The notes below the pieces were generated by a model, which saw only the letters and a program-made list of their open reading frames with translations, was not told the DNA's origin and did no database searches. From NCBI GenBank assembly GCA_023213315.1, contig JAKCPI010004285.1:62001-126000 (forward strand): a stretch of DNA of 64,000 bases, written 5' to 3'. This document shows positions 52,884-63,249 of the stretch, one piece after another. Positions within the stretch are counted from its first letter, which is position 1; each line of letters begins with the position of its first letter. The translations under genes and the position numbers were made by a program. The stretch comes from Euborellia annulipes (lineage: Eukaryota > Arthropoda > Insecta > Dermaptera > Anisolabididae).

Positions 52884-53157
52884 CAGTGACATAGCGAGCT
52901 TAACTCTTGCCCGGGACACAATACCTTTTTAGCCCCCCCCCCCCCATTCGAAAACCATATAATATTATATGTAAAATATACAAAATTATTACATTACAAT
53001 GGCACTAAATTTAAAATATATTTTCCAGAAATCAATTATAATAAAAATAATAAAAATTATCCAGCAGTTTTTTGTTTTGCGGATCATTTGGCGCCCCTTT
53101 GTGAGTAGCGCCTGGGGCATAATGACCCCCCTTGCCCCCCCCCTCGCTACGCCACTG
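52884..53157. mobile_element. 274-bp hAT-type MITE (CAGTGGCGTAGCGAG type)
   Basis: The ends CAGTGACATAGCGAG and CTCGCTACGCCACTG are flanked by GATATACG and GATATATG (7 of 8). C-runs sit inside both ends. The interior is AT-rich with a short plus-strand frame of no significance. Confidence 0.8.
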
Positions 53158-53512
53158 GATATATGTATAATCAGTGAATAGTTTTTTTTGTCTTTTCGGC
53201 ATCTTAGCCCATCTTAGCCGGGCCCCCCCCCCCCAAAAAAAAAAATTTCCCAAACACATATACATATATAGGGATATACAGACATCAGCGCAAAAAATTT
53301 TTCCGCAGGGTGGAAAACTTTGATTCCGCAAAAGAAAAAATGTTCCGCAAAAAATTTCGTGTGAAAAAAAATTGAGTTTCTTAAAAAAAAATTTTCCGCA
53401 GAAAAACTTTTGAGTTCAGGCCCCCCCCCCCCCGGAAAAACTTCTATATACGCCCCTGACCCATATAGACTTAAAACGATACAAATTATTTAGAAACAAT
53501 ATTTTAGGGGGT

Positions 53513-53565
53513 CCAGGCATATTTATTTGTACCATTTGGTATCCAAATGATTTAAATAAATTCAT
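53513..53565 (-). mobile_element. SINE family 1 fragment
   Basis: GTCCAGGCATATTTATTTGT and CCATTTGGTATCCAAATGAT match the body of the family. Head and tail are missing. Confidence 0.5.
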
Positions 53566-53854
53566 TGGACCAGTGAAGATTCGTTTAGACTTGAAAGATT
53601 TAATATGACGATAGCTGAAATTAATTATTAGACAATTATATTGTATATATACCGGTATATAATACAAACCTAATTAATTCTAGGACGTAAAACGAATCAC
53701 TGACTCTGAGATTATGAAACAAAATATCTTCTTCATCACTATTCCAATTCTTTCATTTTTTTTTTTTACTTTCTCTTATTTTTTATTTTTTTTCTTCTGT
53801 CCTTACTAGTTATAGAGCTGGGCATCCCATCAAATCATTCTTGATTTCATATTT

Positions 53855-54020
53855 TGGCTCAGAGGTAGAGTATTAGCTTCTGATACCAAAGGTCAAGAGT
53901 TCGCATCGCGTCCCAGGCGACAACATTTATTTCAATTGAATTGGATAACAATAAATTTAAATAAATAGGGACTGGCTCTAAATGGCCTTCGGTGCCGAAA
54001 AAGAATTGAAAAAAAAAAAA
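53855..54020 (+). mobile_element. SINE family 2, near-complete copy
   Basis: An A-box-like TGGCTCAGAGGTAGAGTATTA, a B-box-like GAGTTCGCATCGC, the body TTTATTTCAATTGAATTGGA, then GGGACTGGCTCTAAATGGCC, TTCGGTGCCGAAAAAG and poly-A. The B box has one change from GGTTCGAATCC, so transcription is doubtful. Confidence 0.75.
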
Positions 54021-54077
54021 TTTCATATTTATTTTTAAATTGTTCACTTTATAACAAAAAATAATCTCTTTTTTTTG

Positions 54078-54283
54078 CTTTCTCTTACCTCTATATATAT
54101 GTTAATATATAGAGAGAGAAAGTATTGGATTCATGTCAAAAATTCGATGTCGAGATTTTGATGGATCTTCACGTTTTGAGGTCCCCTGAATCCAAAAAAG
54201 TGGTTTTCGCGACATGGTCTGTCTGTCTGTCTGTAGGTAAGAGAAAGTTGTATGCTGTGCGACAGTCACACCAGATTTTTTGA
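54078..54283 (+). mobile_element. Family H miniature: both ends, no middle
   Basis: The left end and first ~160 bp are well preserved (TTCGATGTCGAGATTTTGAT, GTGGTTTTCGCGACATGGTC, four GTCT units). They join directly to AGGTAAGAGAAAGTTGTATG and GACAGTCACACCAGATTTTT. The middle of about 450 bp is deleted at the GTCT run. It shows that the two ends belong to one unit. Confidence 0.75.
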
Positions 54284-54289
54284 AAATAT

Positions 54290-55195
54290 ATTTAATTTTT
54301 AAATAATATATCATGTGAAAAACCGATGATTTCTAGTAGAGTGCCCGTTCAACTCTAATTTTTCGCGATCACCTATCCGTGGAGCAGCAGAGTTTGGCTT
54401 TACTTAACAACTACTATTTCGCCAGCAGCTAAAATAATTAAAAAAAAAAAATTATTATAGAGACTAGGGAGAGCTCATACCATTCACTTCTTTATTTATT
54501 ATAAATAATTTTATTATTTAAATTAAAATTTTCTCGTGGTGATAGTTATCTTTATCTTGGAGATAAAAACCTTCGAGGAAATTTTCTCTCGTGAAGGCCT
54601 AAAGGTAGACATCAATGCACGGTGGGCCATAAGAAAATTATTTTGGATTTAGTCTAGAAGAATATAGAATTGGTAAAATTAAAACCGAAGAAGTTAATAT
54701 AAATAGTTATACCTGTATATAGGCCGGCCTATATAAAGTGCTGCACTCTTAAGGCAGCGGGGAATAAACGTCTGAATTAATTAAGAATGGTTGACTGAAC
54801 TTTGGATGGGTGGCCATGAGTAGCACTAGCAAAACTTGGAGGTAGCAAAAAAAAAAAACAGTTCAGTGGAGTAGCCAAAAGTTTTTTTTTTTTTTTTGGG
54901 GGGGGGGGTTTGAATAAACAGGATGATAATGAATAAATTTTAAAGTTTAGGTATCAGGACCGTATCCAGGGGAAGGATATGAGAGTCCACCTCCTCCAAA
55001 ATAAAAATAAAAAAATTTAATATTAATTCAATATGGAAATTCTCCTTATCTCTTCTTCTAATGTTAAAATTTTAAACGCTATTATTATCACAATATTTAT
55101 AAATCAAAAAATATTTGAAAATGTTTAAGATTTATTTTTTTTTGTAATGTACTTGCAACGAATAAATATTATTATTAATAATAATAATAATAATA
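54290..55195. other. AT-rich stretch without genes
   Basis: Unique sequence with A-, T- and G-runs near 54850-54910. Nothing recognisable as coding. Confidence 0.4.
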
Positions 55196-55199
55196 TTAA

Positions 55200-55440
55200 T
55201 CTTCTTTGTCTGATTATTCCCGCAGTGCGGGGTCGACGAAATTTGTAATTTGTCATTCACGGGATTTTTCCGACCGAGAAGGAATAGAACAGGCCGGCCC
55301 GTCGCACGGTCTGACGTCTGTTGAAAATATAGAAGGGAAGAGACTGACATCCAAAGAACAGAAGTAATGCCAGTCCTAGCTAGGGCAGCTCGTGGTCGCC
55401 ATCCACGTACCCACAAGATGTGGGTCCCTGAGCTAGATAA
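55200..55440 (+). repeat. Dispersed repeat, possibly a LINE 3' end (copy 2)
   Basis: Related to 2390-2650 by CAGGCCGGCCCGTC, ACGGTCTGACGTCTGTTGAA and GGCAGCTCGTGGTCGCCATC. A TAA run (55436-55450) follows at once, which suits a LINE 3' terminus. The frame is broken by stops here. Confidence 0.5.
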
Positions 55441-56180
55441 TAATAATAATATATTTTATTCAGTAAGTTAATACATAAGAGAGAGAAGGAGATAACAATA
55501 TGGAGTACAAGTAGAGTATTAATAATGTAGACATTTAAGAGTTATTTTTTATTAATTCATAATTTATAATTTAGCTCTTCCACGGATAGTCATTCGTTCA
55601 TACAAATGATCGAAGCTTCAAAACCCCATCCATGTAACCGAATAAATATTATAATTTTTTTTTTTTTGCTAGGATTGCTAGTCGTCGAAACCCCCTCTTC
55701 ACAAAAAAAAAATTTTCTAGCAACGGCCCTGATAGATATTAAATAAATTTAATAAATTTCATAAAAATATACAGAAATAGAGCACTGAGGGCTAACAATG
55801 TAACCAACCCCCCCCCCCCTTTCCTTACCCAGTCCAATGTAACAAACTTTCATCTTTTTTATAAGATCAACATATCTGGTTTGCTTTTTATCAAGAACTA
55901 TTCAATTTTATTCCTTTTCCTGTGAATGTTGAAAATATACCTGCACTTGGGGTGGAAAATTCTGATTTGTGCCAGTGTAATTGTTATTTATTTAAGGGCC
56001 TATTAATTTACTATTTAAGTTGTTATATTCTTAAGCTTTAAAAAAACATATCTGGCAAATTGAAAATTATATTTATAGAGGAGAAGGTTTAAATTTGGGG
56101 TATCATTTATATTTTACACTATTTCAAATTCTTTTGAGGTGATTTTCAAAAAAGCTTATGAGAAATAAAAATTTGAAATT

Positions 56181-56336
56181 GGATATAGGAGATGTTGCAG
56201 CCAAGGAATTAAATAAAACAACTTTTATTTAATAGTTAATTACGACCTTCCTCAGGATTGACCGAAACGTCGACGATTAATAATTAAATAAAAGTTTTTT
56301 TATTTAATTCCTTGGCTGCAACATCTCCTATATCCA
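56181..56336. repeat. Fold-back with remains of hammerhead-like motif
   Basis: GGATATAGGAGATGTTGCAG and CCAAGGAATTAAATAAAA face their complements at 56290-56336. The centre has GACCGAAACGTCGACG on the plus strand but CTGANGA is lost (CTCAGGATTGACC precedes). Outside words TTAATTCCTTGGCTGCAA are shared with 58790-58817, so both belong to one subfamily. Confidence 0.65.
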
Positions 56337-56385
56337 ATTCAAAGTCTACACCACTTCCCATTGATGTTTTTTTTTTTTTTCTCCC

Positions 56386-56460
56386 TCCTCTCTCTCCCTC
56401 TCCCCCTCCCCCCCCCCCCCCCCCCCCCCCCCCCCCTTCTCCCCGCCCCCCCTTTCAAAA
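56386..56460. repeat. Pyrimidine/poly-C tract
   Basis: A CT-rich run turning into about 27 C. It gives a Pro-only frame (56312-56497) that is not a gene. Confidence 0.85.
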
Positions 56461-57507
56461 AACGTCATTTAAGAAAATTTTTATATATGAATTTTAAGGA
56501 TTTAGTGGTTTTTTTTTTCATTGATGTTTGAAAAATTAAAATATTTTCTCTTATTAAAATCTGAGAGTATGGTAGCGCTCTCGACAAATCCCCTCAAAAT
56601 CAGTTTTTTTATTAAAATATTTTCTTTTGAGGATTAAAAAAAACAACAACAATATCTCGAAATTAGACTCAAATCCTCTTTACTCTCCAAATGATTTCAA
56701 AAAGGAATATCAAAAATTAAATAAAAAAATTAAAATAGTTCGAAAGTGAAATTAGGCCAACTTTAAATTTTACTGTAACAATTGTTGAATGGATAAAATA
56801 AAATTTTAAGGGGTCAAATACATTAATAGAATTTACATTCCGACAAAATCGGATTCATTTTTTTTTTTTTTTTGAATAAATAAAAAAAGGATCTTTTCTG
56901 GCCAAATGGATAAATTTCCGAGGCCAAAAATTTAGGAAAAAAAAAATAAATAAATAAATAAATAAAAAAAGGGAAGATACAAAAATAAATAAAAACAAAT
57001 TTATAAGTTGATTGACTATTGGTACATACAGTATTAAAAAGCATCCCCACCCATTGACCAATCGTTATAAAGAGATGGTGATTGGAAAAGAACGTAGAGA
57101 AATTCGGCTAATAGTTTCTCTGGATCCCTGACCCGAAACTTTGCATAATTATTGAACTAGGAGAGACAGGGAATTGATTTGGAGTCAAATGCTCAAGGGA
57201 GGGGAAGGGAGGAGGTACAAATTGGTTAATAACGATTGTTAACCAGTTCACAAAAATTCTTATTTACCCCACTTAGTACTGCGACCAAAGAGCGTTGAAA
57301 AGTATTTTGGCAGAGGAAACTCAGTACCGTAGTCACAAAAATTAAATATTAAGCCTATTAAATAAAAATTATATTTTCAATGAAGAAAGCAGCATTGTAA
57401 TCCGGAATAGAACAAAAAAAATTTCCTGATTGCCCTCTTTTAAAGTATTAACACTGAAAAATCTCCATATAATTACTTTGAAGATAAAATTTTTTTATTT
57501 GTTTTTA
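56461..57507. other. AT-rich stretch without genes
   Basis: T- and A-runs with TTTA tandem words near 56940-56970. Otherwise unique; nothing supports a gene. Confidence 0.4.
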
Positions 57508-57832
57508 ACAAATATATCACCATTTTTTTTTCAAATTCATTTTCCGGCTCTTTCTTCTATGCCAATGTTAAATCCCCGTATGGGGATTTGCATGTTAATT
57601 TTGATTTAAAAGGCGCCCAGGATTTGACACATTTAAACAAATTTTTTCCAATTCTTATGAAATTTTGTATTTATTTAGGATTCTCAAAGTGTATAAAATA
57701 TCCAAATATGAGATTAAAATTTTGAAAAATAACCAGAGTTTATTTCAAGCAGTCAACTTTAAACACAAGATGCTATGGGAAACTAAATATATCTCGGCAT
57801 GTGCGACCAGTCACACCAGATTTTTATTTTTG
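57508..57832 (+). mobile_element. Family H extra-module copy, chimeric
   Basis: TTTCCGGCTCTTTCTTC, CCCCGTATGGGGATTTGCAT, TTGTATTTATTTAGGATTCT and AAAATAACCAGAGTTTATTT match the module of 25082-25600. It closes with GTGCGACCAGTCACACCAGA. The block CCCCGTATGGGG is a perfect palindrome. Confidence 0.6.
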
Positions 57833-57839
57833 AATAAAA

Positions 57840-58090
57840 ATCAAGCCCAGAGAGTTAATCCCGATCCCGAAACGCCCGCCGCCCCAAACGATTCTTCTGC
57901 ATGCCACTTAGCCAGGGATTGTGCTGCCATCTCGCGGAAGCGCGGGGAAGCTCATTTTTAAAATTGCCCTAATCATAGGCGAAAATATCGATTATGGAAA
58001 ATTAGCTGGATATTTTAGGGGAGAAGAGAAAAGAGAGAGAGATGAATCCTCGCGTCCTGGGTTCGATTCCCTAGTTCCCTTTCACAATAT
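57840..58090. other. GC-balanced patch with B-box-like word
   Basis: CCCGATCCCGAAACGCCCGC and CATCTCGCGGAAGCGCGGGG in otherwise AT-rich DNA; then TCCTGGGTTCGATTCCCTAG at 58055-58074, resembling a tRNA T arm. A full tRNA cannot be folded. Possible SINE or tRNA scrap. Confidence 0.3.
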
Positions 58091-58733
58091 CACACGTCAT
58101 ATATCAAATATGCACTTTGCATTTATTAATCAATCCATTATTTCAATTCTATTCTAAATGAAAACCAATTCACTATGTTAATTTTATTTTGAAAGAAGTT
58201 TTTTTTTTTTAATTAAATGTAATATGCAAATTTGTAAATAAAAATTAGACTTGCTTTTTGAAGTGATGCTAATGATGTAAAATGTTTAAATATAAAAAAT
58301 AAAAGAACGAAGGCGAGTAAAGGAATTTAAATAGAGCTCTCTCTCTCTCTCGCTCTGAATAAACTTCTTTATTAACTTTTTTTATGATTATTTTCATTCT
58401 CATGATTTCTCTCTAAACAAACATGTTTAAAGCTTTAATTAAAAACAACAATTTTTTTTTTGTAAGAGAATGTGTTCTAAGCGCTCGATACTGCCCTTAC
58501 TGACTTGTGAATCTCACCAACTACATTAAATATATGGTGTGACTGTTGATCAAAAAACTTTTATATAATTCTATATTATTCTAAATAAAATATTCCAAAA
58601 CATATCAGCATTGATTGTAAGAAGCCCTAAGCGAGCAAGTCACTCACTCTTAATACATATAGATTAAATAAATATTCTATAATTTACAATGATAATTAAA
58701 TATAATACTGTTAATCTTGTATTCTAAAAATTC
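58091..58733. other. AT-rich stretch without genes
   Basis: Unique sequence with a short CT run (58338-58354). Nothing else noted. Confidence 0.4.
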
Positions 58734-58766
58734 CTGTGGAAGGTCGTGATTTGCGACCGAAACGTC
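58734..58766 (+). ncRNA. Hammerhead-like motif, one core change, strong stem II
   Basis: Plus strand: CTGTGGA (A6 replaced by U), A, stem GGUCG ... CGACC, GAAAC, GTC. Stem II is perfect. The core change should abolish or cut activity. TTTATTTAATTCCTTGGCTG follows, as in the fold-back at 56181. Confidence 0.55.
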
Positions 58767-58969
58767 GACGGTTAACAATTAAATAAAAGTTTTTTTTATT
58801 TAATTCCTTGGCTGCAAAGTGTCCTATACCCAATTCAAAATCTACAGTCACTTCTCATCACTAGTTGAACAATTAATTTTGGACAAATTTGAGTTACTAT
58901 TTGTAAGTAAATTTTAAAAAAAAAAGTTTGCCTCCCCCCTGCTCAAAAAAAAAGTTAAAATGACGCCAC

Positions 58970-59108
58970 TGAGTGGCTGAGGTCCCGGGTTCGCCTCCCG
59001 TCCCAGGCGAGAAAAATTTATTTCATTTGAATTGACTACAAATCATTTGAAATAAATAGGGATGGGGTCTAAATGGCCTTAGATGCCGAAAAAGACCTTA
59101 AAAAAAAT
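58970..59108 (+). mobile_element. SINE family 2, copy with good B box
   Basis: GAGTGGCTGAGGTCCCGGGT gives a shortened head; B box GGGTTCGCCTCCCG; body TTTATTTCATTTGAATTGAC; tail GGGTCTAAATGGCCTTAGAT, GCCGAAAAAGACC, A-run. The A-box region is partly deleted. Confidence 0.7.
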
Positions 59109-59202
59109 ATCAAAAGTAACATATTTTTTTGACTGGAAATTGTGTATATTATTGTTGCTAAGTAGGCAGCCAGGATGAGAAATAAAACACTATTTGAACG
59201 TA

Positions 59203-59235
59203 GACGTTTCGGGTGCTAATCGCCCCCTTCTTCAG
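59203..59235 (-). ncRNA. Hammerhead-like motif, core intact
   Basis: Minus strand: CTGAAGA, A, stem II from GGGGGC ... GCACCC with a mismatch, GAAAC, GTC. Confidence 0.68.
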
Positions 59236-59336
59236 GTGCCATTTGTTGAAATATTTTTAACATTTAGATTACAATGTATAATTATAGATATCAGCTTTGG
59301 TTCAGTACAAATTGTTGTTAAAGCAATTCCTCGGTC

Positions 59337-59369
59337 CTGAAGAAGGGGGTGATTAGCACCCGAAATGTC
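59337..59369 (+). ncRNA. Hammerhead-like motif, core intact, GAAAU variant
   Basis: Plus strand: CTGAAGA, A, stem GGGUG ... CACCC (perfect), GAAAU, GTC. The C-to-U change at stem III leaves a G-U pair in a dimer model. Confidence 0.65.
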
Positions 59370-59412
59370 GACGAGCACATTGAAATAGCGTCTGGCTGTC
59401 TACTTAGCATCA

Positions 59413-60232
59413 ATAATATAATCAAAAGTAACTTTTCTGGAGAGACTTCCTGGGTGGACTTGAGCGTGCTGTGAATCGCTCTCTGGTTTTTCGTGGTATC
59501 CGATATTAAAGGTCTTTATACCCACTAGCAGAAGATTCTACAACGAGTAGTGCTGTGATATTCTCTTCGTCAAGACAGCAGAAGATTTGGTACAGGAGTG
59601 GATTCTTTGGAAAATTTTATTGTGAAGTTAATTAAATTAAAAAAAAAAATAAGTTACTTTTGATATTTTTTTACTTTCTTTTTTATATAATTCCTATCTA
59701 ATCCGATTTAGCTAATATTAGATACAATGGCGGATCCAGAGGTGTTTCTCGGGGGGGGGGTAATCTGGAGTGACTGGTCGCACAGCACACATTTTTTTTC
59801 TTAATTTCGGTAATTTAAAGGCGCATTCTGTACTTGTTTGCCAGAATATAAATATAAATCAAATTTTTAAGTATTAATTTTTTAAAATTTTACATTAAAA
59901 ATAAATTTTTTTTTTTTTAAAAGTATTTTTTTTATCTCAGGGGAGGTAATTACCCCCTTTAACCCCCCCCCCCCCCTTGTATCAGCGCTTGATTAGATAT
60001 CTATTTTATAACTGAGGATAGTATAAAATTATTAAGGTCTCGAAAAGCTGTTTGAAGACGATTCAGTACCGAGTTACTCGAGGCGGCAAAAGATGGCGTT
60101 AGTTTTTCTCATAGGGATACAAGGGATTTATTCCATTTCATTTTAAAGATTCCAGCTAATTAGTTAAGAGTAAAAAATTAATTATTTTTTAACACAATGA
60201 TTACAATTTAATTATCTATAAGTTATAGAGCG

Positions 60233-60235
<3 letters not shown>
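59413..60235. other. AT-rich stretch with miniature-element scraps
   Basis: 59765-59815 is a family H end scrap (TGGAGTGACTGGTCGCACAG, CACACA). 59727-59762 (AATGGCGGATCCAGAGG, G-run) and 59937-59985 (C-run, TTGTATCAGCGCTTG) look like MITE ends but no pair is convincing. No gene. Confidence 0.4.
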
Positions 60236-60239
<4 letters not shown>

Positions 60240-60266
<27 letters not shown>

Positions 60267-60485
60267 ATTCACACTTTTTTCTCATTCACACTCACACTCC
60301 ACACACATTCACACAGTCTTTTCGGCAACTTAGGCCATATAAGACTTTGACGATAACCGTTGTAATTAATAAATCAATTTGGGGTTCAGGCATTCATTTG
60401 CCATCTGGTATCCAAATGGCTTAAATAAAATCATCGGACTGCCTGGGTCCGAACCCGCGACGTTTGGTATAGGAGGTAGGCACGG
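60240..60485 (-). mobile_element. SINE family 1, copy lacking part of the head
   Basis: Minus strand: TGCCTACCTCCTATACCAAA, B box GGTTCGGACCC, CAGTCCGATGATTTTATTTA, GCCATTTGGATACC, TTGCCGAAAAGACTGTGTGA, GTGTGA words and a long poly-A (about 60238-60261). It is highly similar to the complete copy at 46640; only the first ~30 bp are missing. Confidence 0.8.
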
Positions 60486-60849
60486 CGAATTTTTAAAAAT
60501 ATATTTTATTTAATTCGATTAATCTAAAAAAAAAAATTCATTTTTTCGAAAATCAAAAAAAGGGCTTCTGTAAGTTGTAGATATTTCAAATAACTTTAAT
60601 TTAAAAAAAGATTGAGGTCGATAGCTTCAAAAATGTGGCCGCTGCAATCTCCCAAAATTAGAACCCCGAGACGCGCACCTTAACTCCCAAAACTTTTCTG
60701 GAGGTCATTTTTCTTAAATATCTATAGACAAAGAAAGCCTAATTTATAAACTTTAATCAAAATCGATTTAAAAAAAAAGTACCACAATAAAGTCTTTCAA
60801 GAAAATTTTCGAGCCGCCTGCGGCATGAGTAAAAAATTTTTGGAGTTAT

Positions 60850-60960
60850 TTTATAAACACACTGACTTTTACTTTTTTTAACCTCGAAACGTGTATTTCT
60901 GTTAGCGAAATATTTTTTTGCAATCGCAATACTTTCGCTATAGGTAAGAGAAAGTAATAA
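60850..60960 (-). mobile_element. Family H terminal fragment, divergent
   Basis: CGAAACGTGTATTTCTGTTA, a TTGCAATCGCAATACTTTCG segment and ATAGGTAAGAGAAAGTAATA correspond to the ACTTTCTC end in minus orientation. The rest of the element is missing. Confidence 0.4.
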
Positions 60961-61490
60961 ATGGTAGCAATTGATCGCGACCTGTGGAGGGTTTCACTTC
61001 CCCTCTCTGGCTTTGGGGTTGGAGTTGGAGTTGGAGTCAGCAGCAGTCATCATGGACATGGACCAAAATGCAATCATTGAATGCCTAAGGCTTCATTCAA
61101 ATAATATTCACTTAGATGATGCTAATTGAACATATACATTAAAATCATTCTGAAAAATGAAAATGACAATAAATAGAGTTACATTAATTTTGCCACTAAT
61201 TAATTCATGAATTTAATATAAATTATGTCACTTAAACTTATATATATATATAGTGAGCAGCGAGAGAGAGGACAATATATTATAAATTTAAAAATATCCT
61301 CTCTATTAATTGAAATGCAGCAAAAAAAATTTTTTTTTTTTGTTTGTTTTAAAATGAAAAATTTTTATTTTTTAAAAAATCAATACTAAATTTTTTTTTT
61401 TCGGCAATGTTTTCAGCATGTGCTATTATTTATTGAGGGGAGGGGATGATTCGAGGGTGAATGATGATGATTTTAATGAAAACATTCAGC
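60961..61490. other. Short balanced patch then AT-rich DNA
   Basis: 60966-61090 includes three GGAGTT units, CAGCAGCAGTCATCATGGAC and ATGGACCAAAATGCAATC, unlike any repeat here. The remainder is AT-rich with an AT microsatellite at 61240-61252. No ORF. Confidence 0.35.
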
Positions 61491-61499
61491 TCTGACTGG

Positions 61500-61549
61500 G
61501 GTTGGAACCAGAGTCCCCTGGCTTTAGCTTTTGCATTTTACCGATTGCG

Positions 61550-61552
<3 letters not shown>
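61500..61552 (-). repeat. tRNA-like fragment
   Basis: Minus strand: TGAGCGCAATCGGTAAAATG resembles an A box and GACTCTGGTTCCAACCCC a B box and T arm. The 5' part of an acceptor stem is replaced by the adjoining (GA)n run, so it is a pseudogene or SINE head. Confidence 0.4.

Positions 61553-61553
<1 letters not shown>

Positions 61554-61588
<35 letters not shown>
61554..61588. repeat. (GA)n microsatellite
   Basis: About 17 uninterrupted GA units next to the tRNA-like fragment. Confidence 0.9.
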
Positions 61589-61591
<3 letters not shown>

Positions 61592-62143
61592 TTGATTAAA
61601 AAGAACCACAAAATCCCTCTCTGAAAAACTAAACTCTCTCTCTCTCTCCACTAGGGGTTTTACTTCAATTTTCATCTGATATAATATTTCCAAAATAATA
61701 TCACCTAATTTTTCATTTAAATTTTAAATTTAACTTGAATAAATCATTAATTAATATCAATAGAAGTTTAATTTAATTTTGAAAATATGATAGCAATTAT
61801 TTTCAAAAAAAAAAAAAAAAAAAAAATCATTGGAAACAATATTTATTAGTGAAAACTCAATTATTATAAGCATTTTTCCAACAAGCCTACTGAAATTTGT
61901 AGAAGCTTTTGCTATAGTGTATAGGCCTATTAAAATGCGGTATATTTTTTTGTTCTGTGCTTAGGGATGAAACGATACCACTGAGGTATCGATACTTTTA
62001 CTCGATACAGGTATCGGTCGCAAAGTATCGAGTAGGTACTCGGTATCGATTGAAAAGTATCGATACTTACTCGTATCGGTCAATTTTTTCGTGCAATTAA
62101 AGATAAGCAAAAACAGCAGTAAGTTCTGATATTATCAACTTAG

Positions 62144-62458
62144 GAACTTTGCAGCCAGGAGATTAAATAAAATCTTTTATTTAATTTCTATTTACTGACG
62201 TTTCGGTCGCCAATCACGACCTTCAACATCGGAGACCTCCGAGTAGCAAGTATATGATAATATTTTTGTACATATCAAAGTCAAAAGAAATTGTATATTT
62301 TTAATTGCAATGAATATTAACATGTTAAAATACCTAAAATCGTGTATAAATGATAATATTTGCCCTGATGAAGGTCGTGATTGGAGTCCGAAACGTCGAC
62401 AAATAGAAATTATAATAAATAAAAGATTTTTTATTTAATCTCCAGGCTGCAAAGTCTC
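62144..62458. repeat. Fold-back inside the hAT element
   Basis: ACTTTGCAGCCAGGAGATTA at the left mirrors TTAATCTCCAGGCTGCAAAG at the right. The left arm has a worn motif on the minus strand (about 62197-62230: perfect stem GGTCG/CGACC and GAAACGTC, but the first box reads GTTGAAG). The right arm has an intact one. Since the element around it has clean target duplications, the fold-back may have inserted into it or been carried by it. Confidence 0.7.
62365..62397 (+). ncRNA. Hammerhead-like motif, canonical CTGATGA box
   Basis: Plus strand: CTGATGA, A, GG ... CC stem with an internal mismatch, GAAAC, GTC. It has the standard first box of textbook hammerheads. Its minus-strand partner keeps the better stem II, so each arm preserves a different part. 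Confidence 0.68.
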
Positions 62459-62836
62459 TGAGAATCTTGATTAAATCTCCACAGGCATAAAACATTAAGT
62501 TCTTGAGAAAAAAAAAACGACGACCAAAAAAAAAATTCAGTTTTAGCGGTACTATCCAAAAATAATAATTTTCCAATGTGTTTCCCTGTTAAACACTTCT
62601 ATAATAAAAATTAAAATACAGTGGTAGAAACCATTCGATTGTAAACAAGAACAAATGGACGTAAATGTTCTTTCGGGCTAACTAATCATCGCTTACGAGG
62701 ACCGAGTATCGATACGAGTATTTTTGACCGATACCTACTTGGTACTCGATTCCAAAGTATCGATTCTAAAAGTACTTGGTATCGAAAGAAAAGTATCGAG
62801 TAAGTACTTGTATTTACTCGTATCGTTTCATCCCTA

Positions 62837-62990
62837 TCTGTGCTTATCACACCAGATTTTTTGTGTCGACATATATTTATGTTCGACAGTATGATACATT
62901 TGAATTTGAAGATGTAAAATTTATAAACATCTGAAAATATTTACATATTCTGTTACCATGGCAGCCAGCTGAAGGGGGGTCCATGGGCGA
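62837..62990 (-). mobile_element. Family H fragment next to the hAT insertion
   Basis: TCACACCAGATTTTTTGTGT, CGACATATATTTATGTTCG and ACATTCTGTTACCATGGCA-like sequence follow the family order and stop near 62970. It forms the target into which the 875-bp element inserted. Confidence 0.6.
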
Positions 62991-63249
62991 AGGCCCCTAA
63001 AGGGCTTCTATAACTTGTAGATAATTTAAATAGCTTTAATTAAAAAAAAAAAAATAGAGGTCAATAGTTTCGAAATTGAGGCGGCAAACTTTCAAAATCA
63101 GCACCCCCTTAAATTGACTTTTTTTTAATTGTTGGTCTTGAAATGATCAGGAAATTATCCTCTACAATCAAATATCAATAGCTCAATTTGAGAAATTTCC
63201 GACAAGAGGTCCCTTTTCACTTTCCGCATCACAAATAATGCTTTTAATT

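Larger units (their letters stand above)
59150..59412. repeat. Fold-back with two intact hammerhead-like motifs
   Basis: TATTATTGTTGCTAAGTAGG with CAGCCAG at the left matches the complement of the right end (CTGGCTGTCTACTTAGCATC). Between the two cores lies about 100 bp of non-symmetric sequence. Both motifs point toward the outside, as in 20183-20612. Confidence 0.75.
61962..62836. mobile_element. 875-bp hAT-type element rich in GTATCGATAC words
   Basis: The ends TAGGGATGAAACGATACC and GTATCGTTTCATCCCTA are flanked by a perfect 8-bp duplication TCTGTGCT (61954-61961 and 62837-62844). Sub-terminal regions carry many copies of GTATCGA / TCGATAC. It has inserted into a family H end: CTGTGCT before and TATCACACCAGATTTTTTG after. 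The middle is a ribozyme-bearing fold-back (62144-62458). No transposase frame. Confidence 0.9.
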
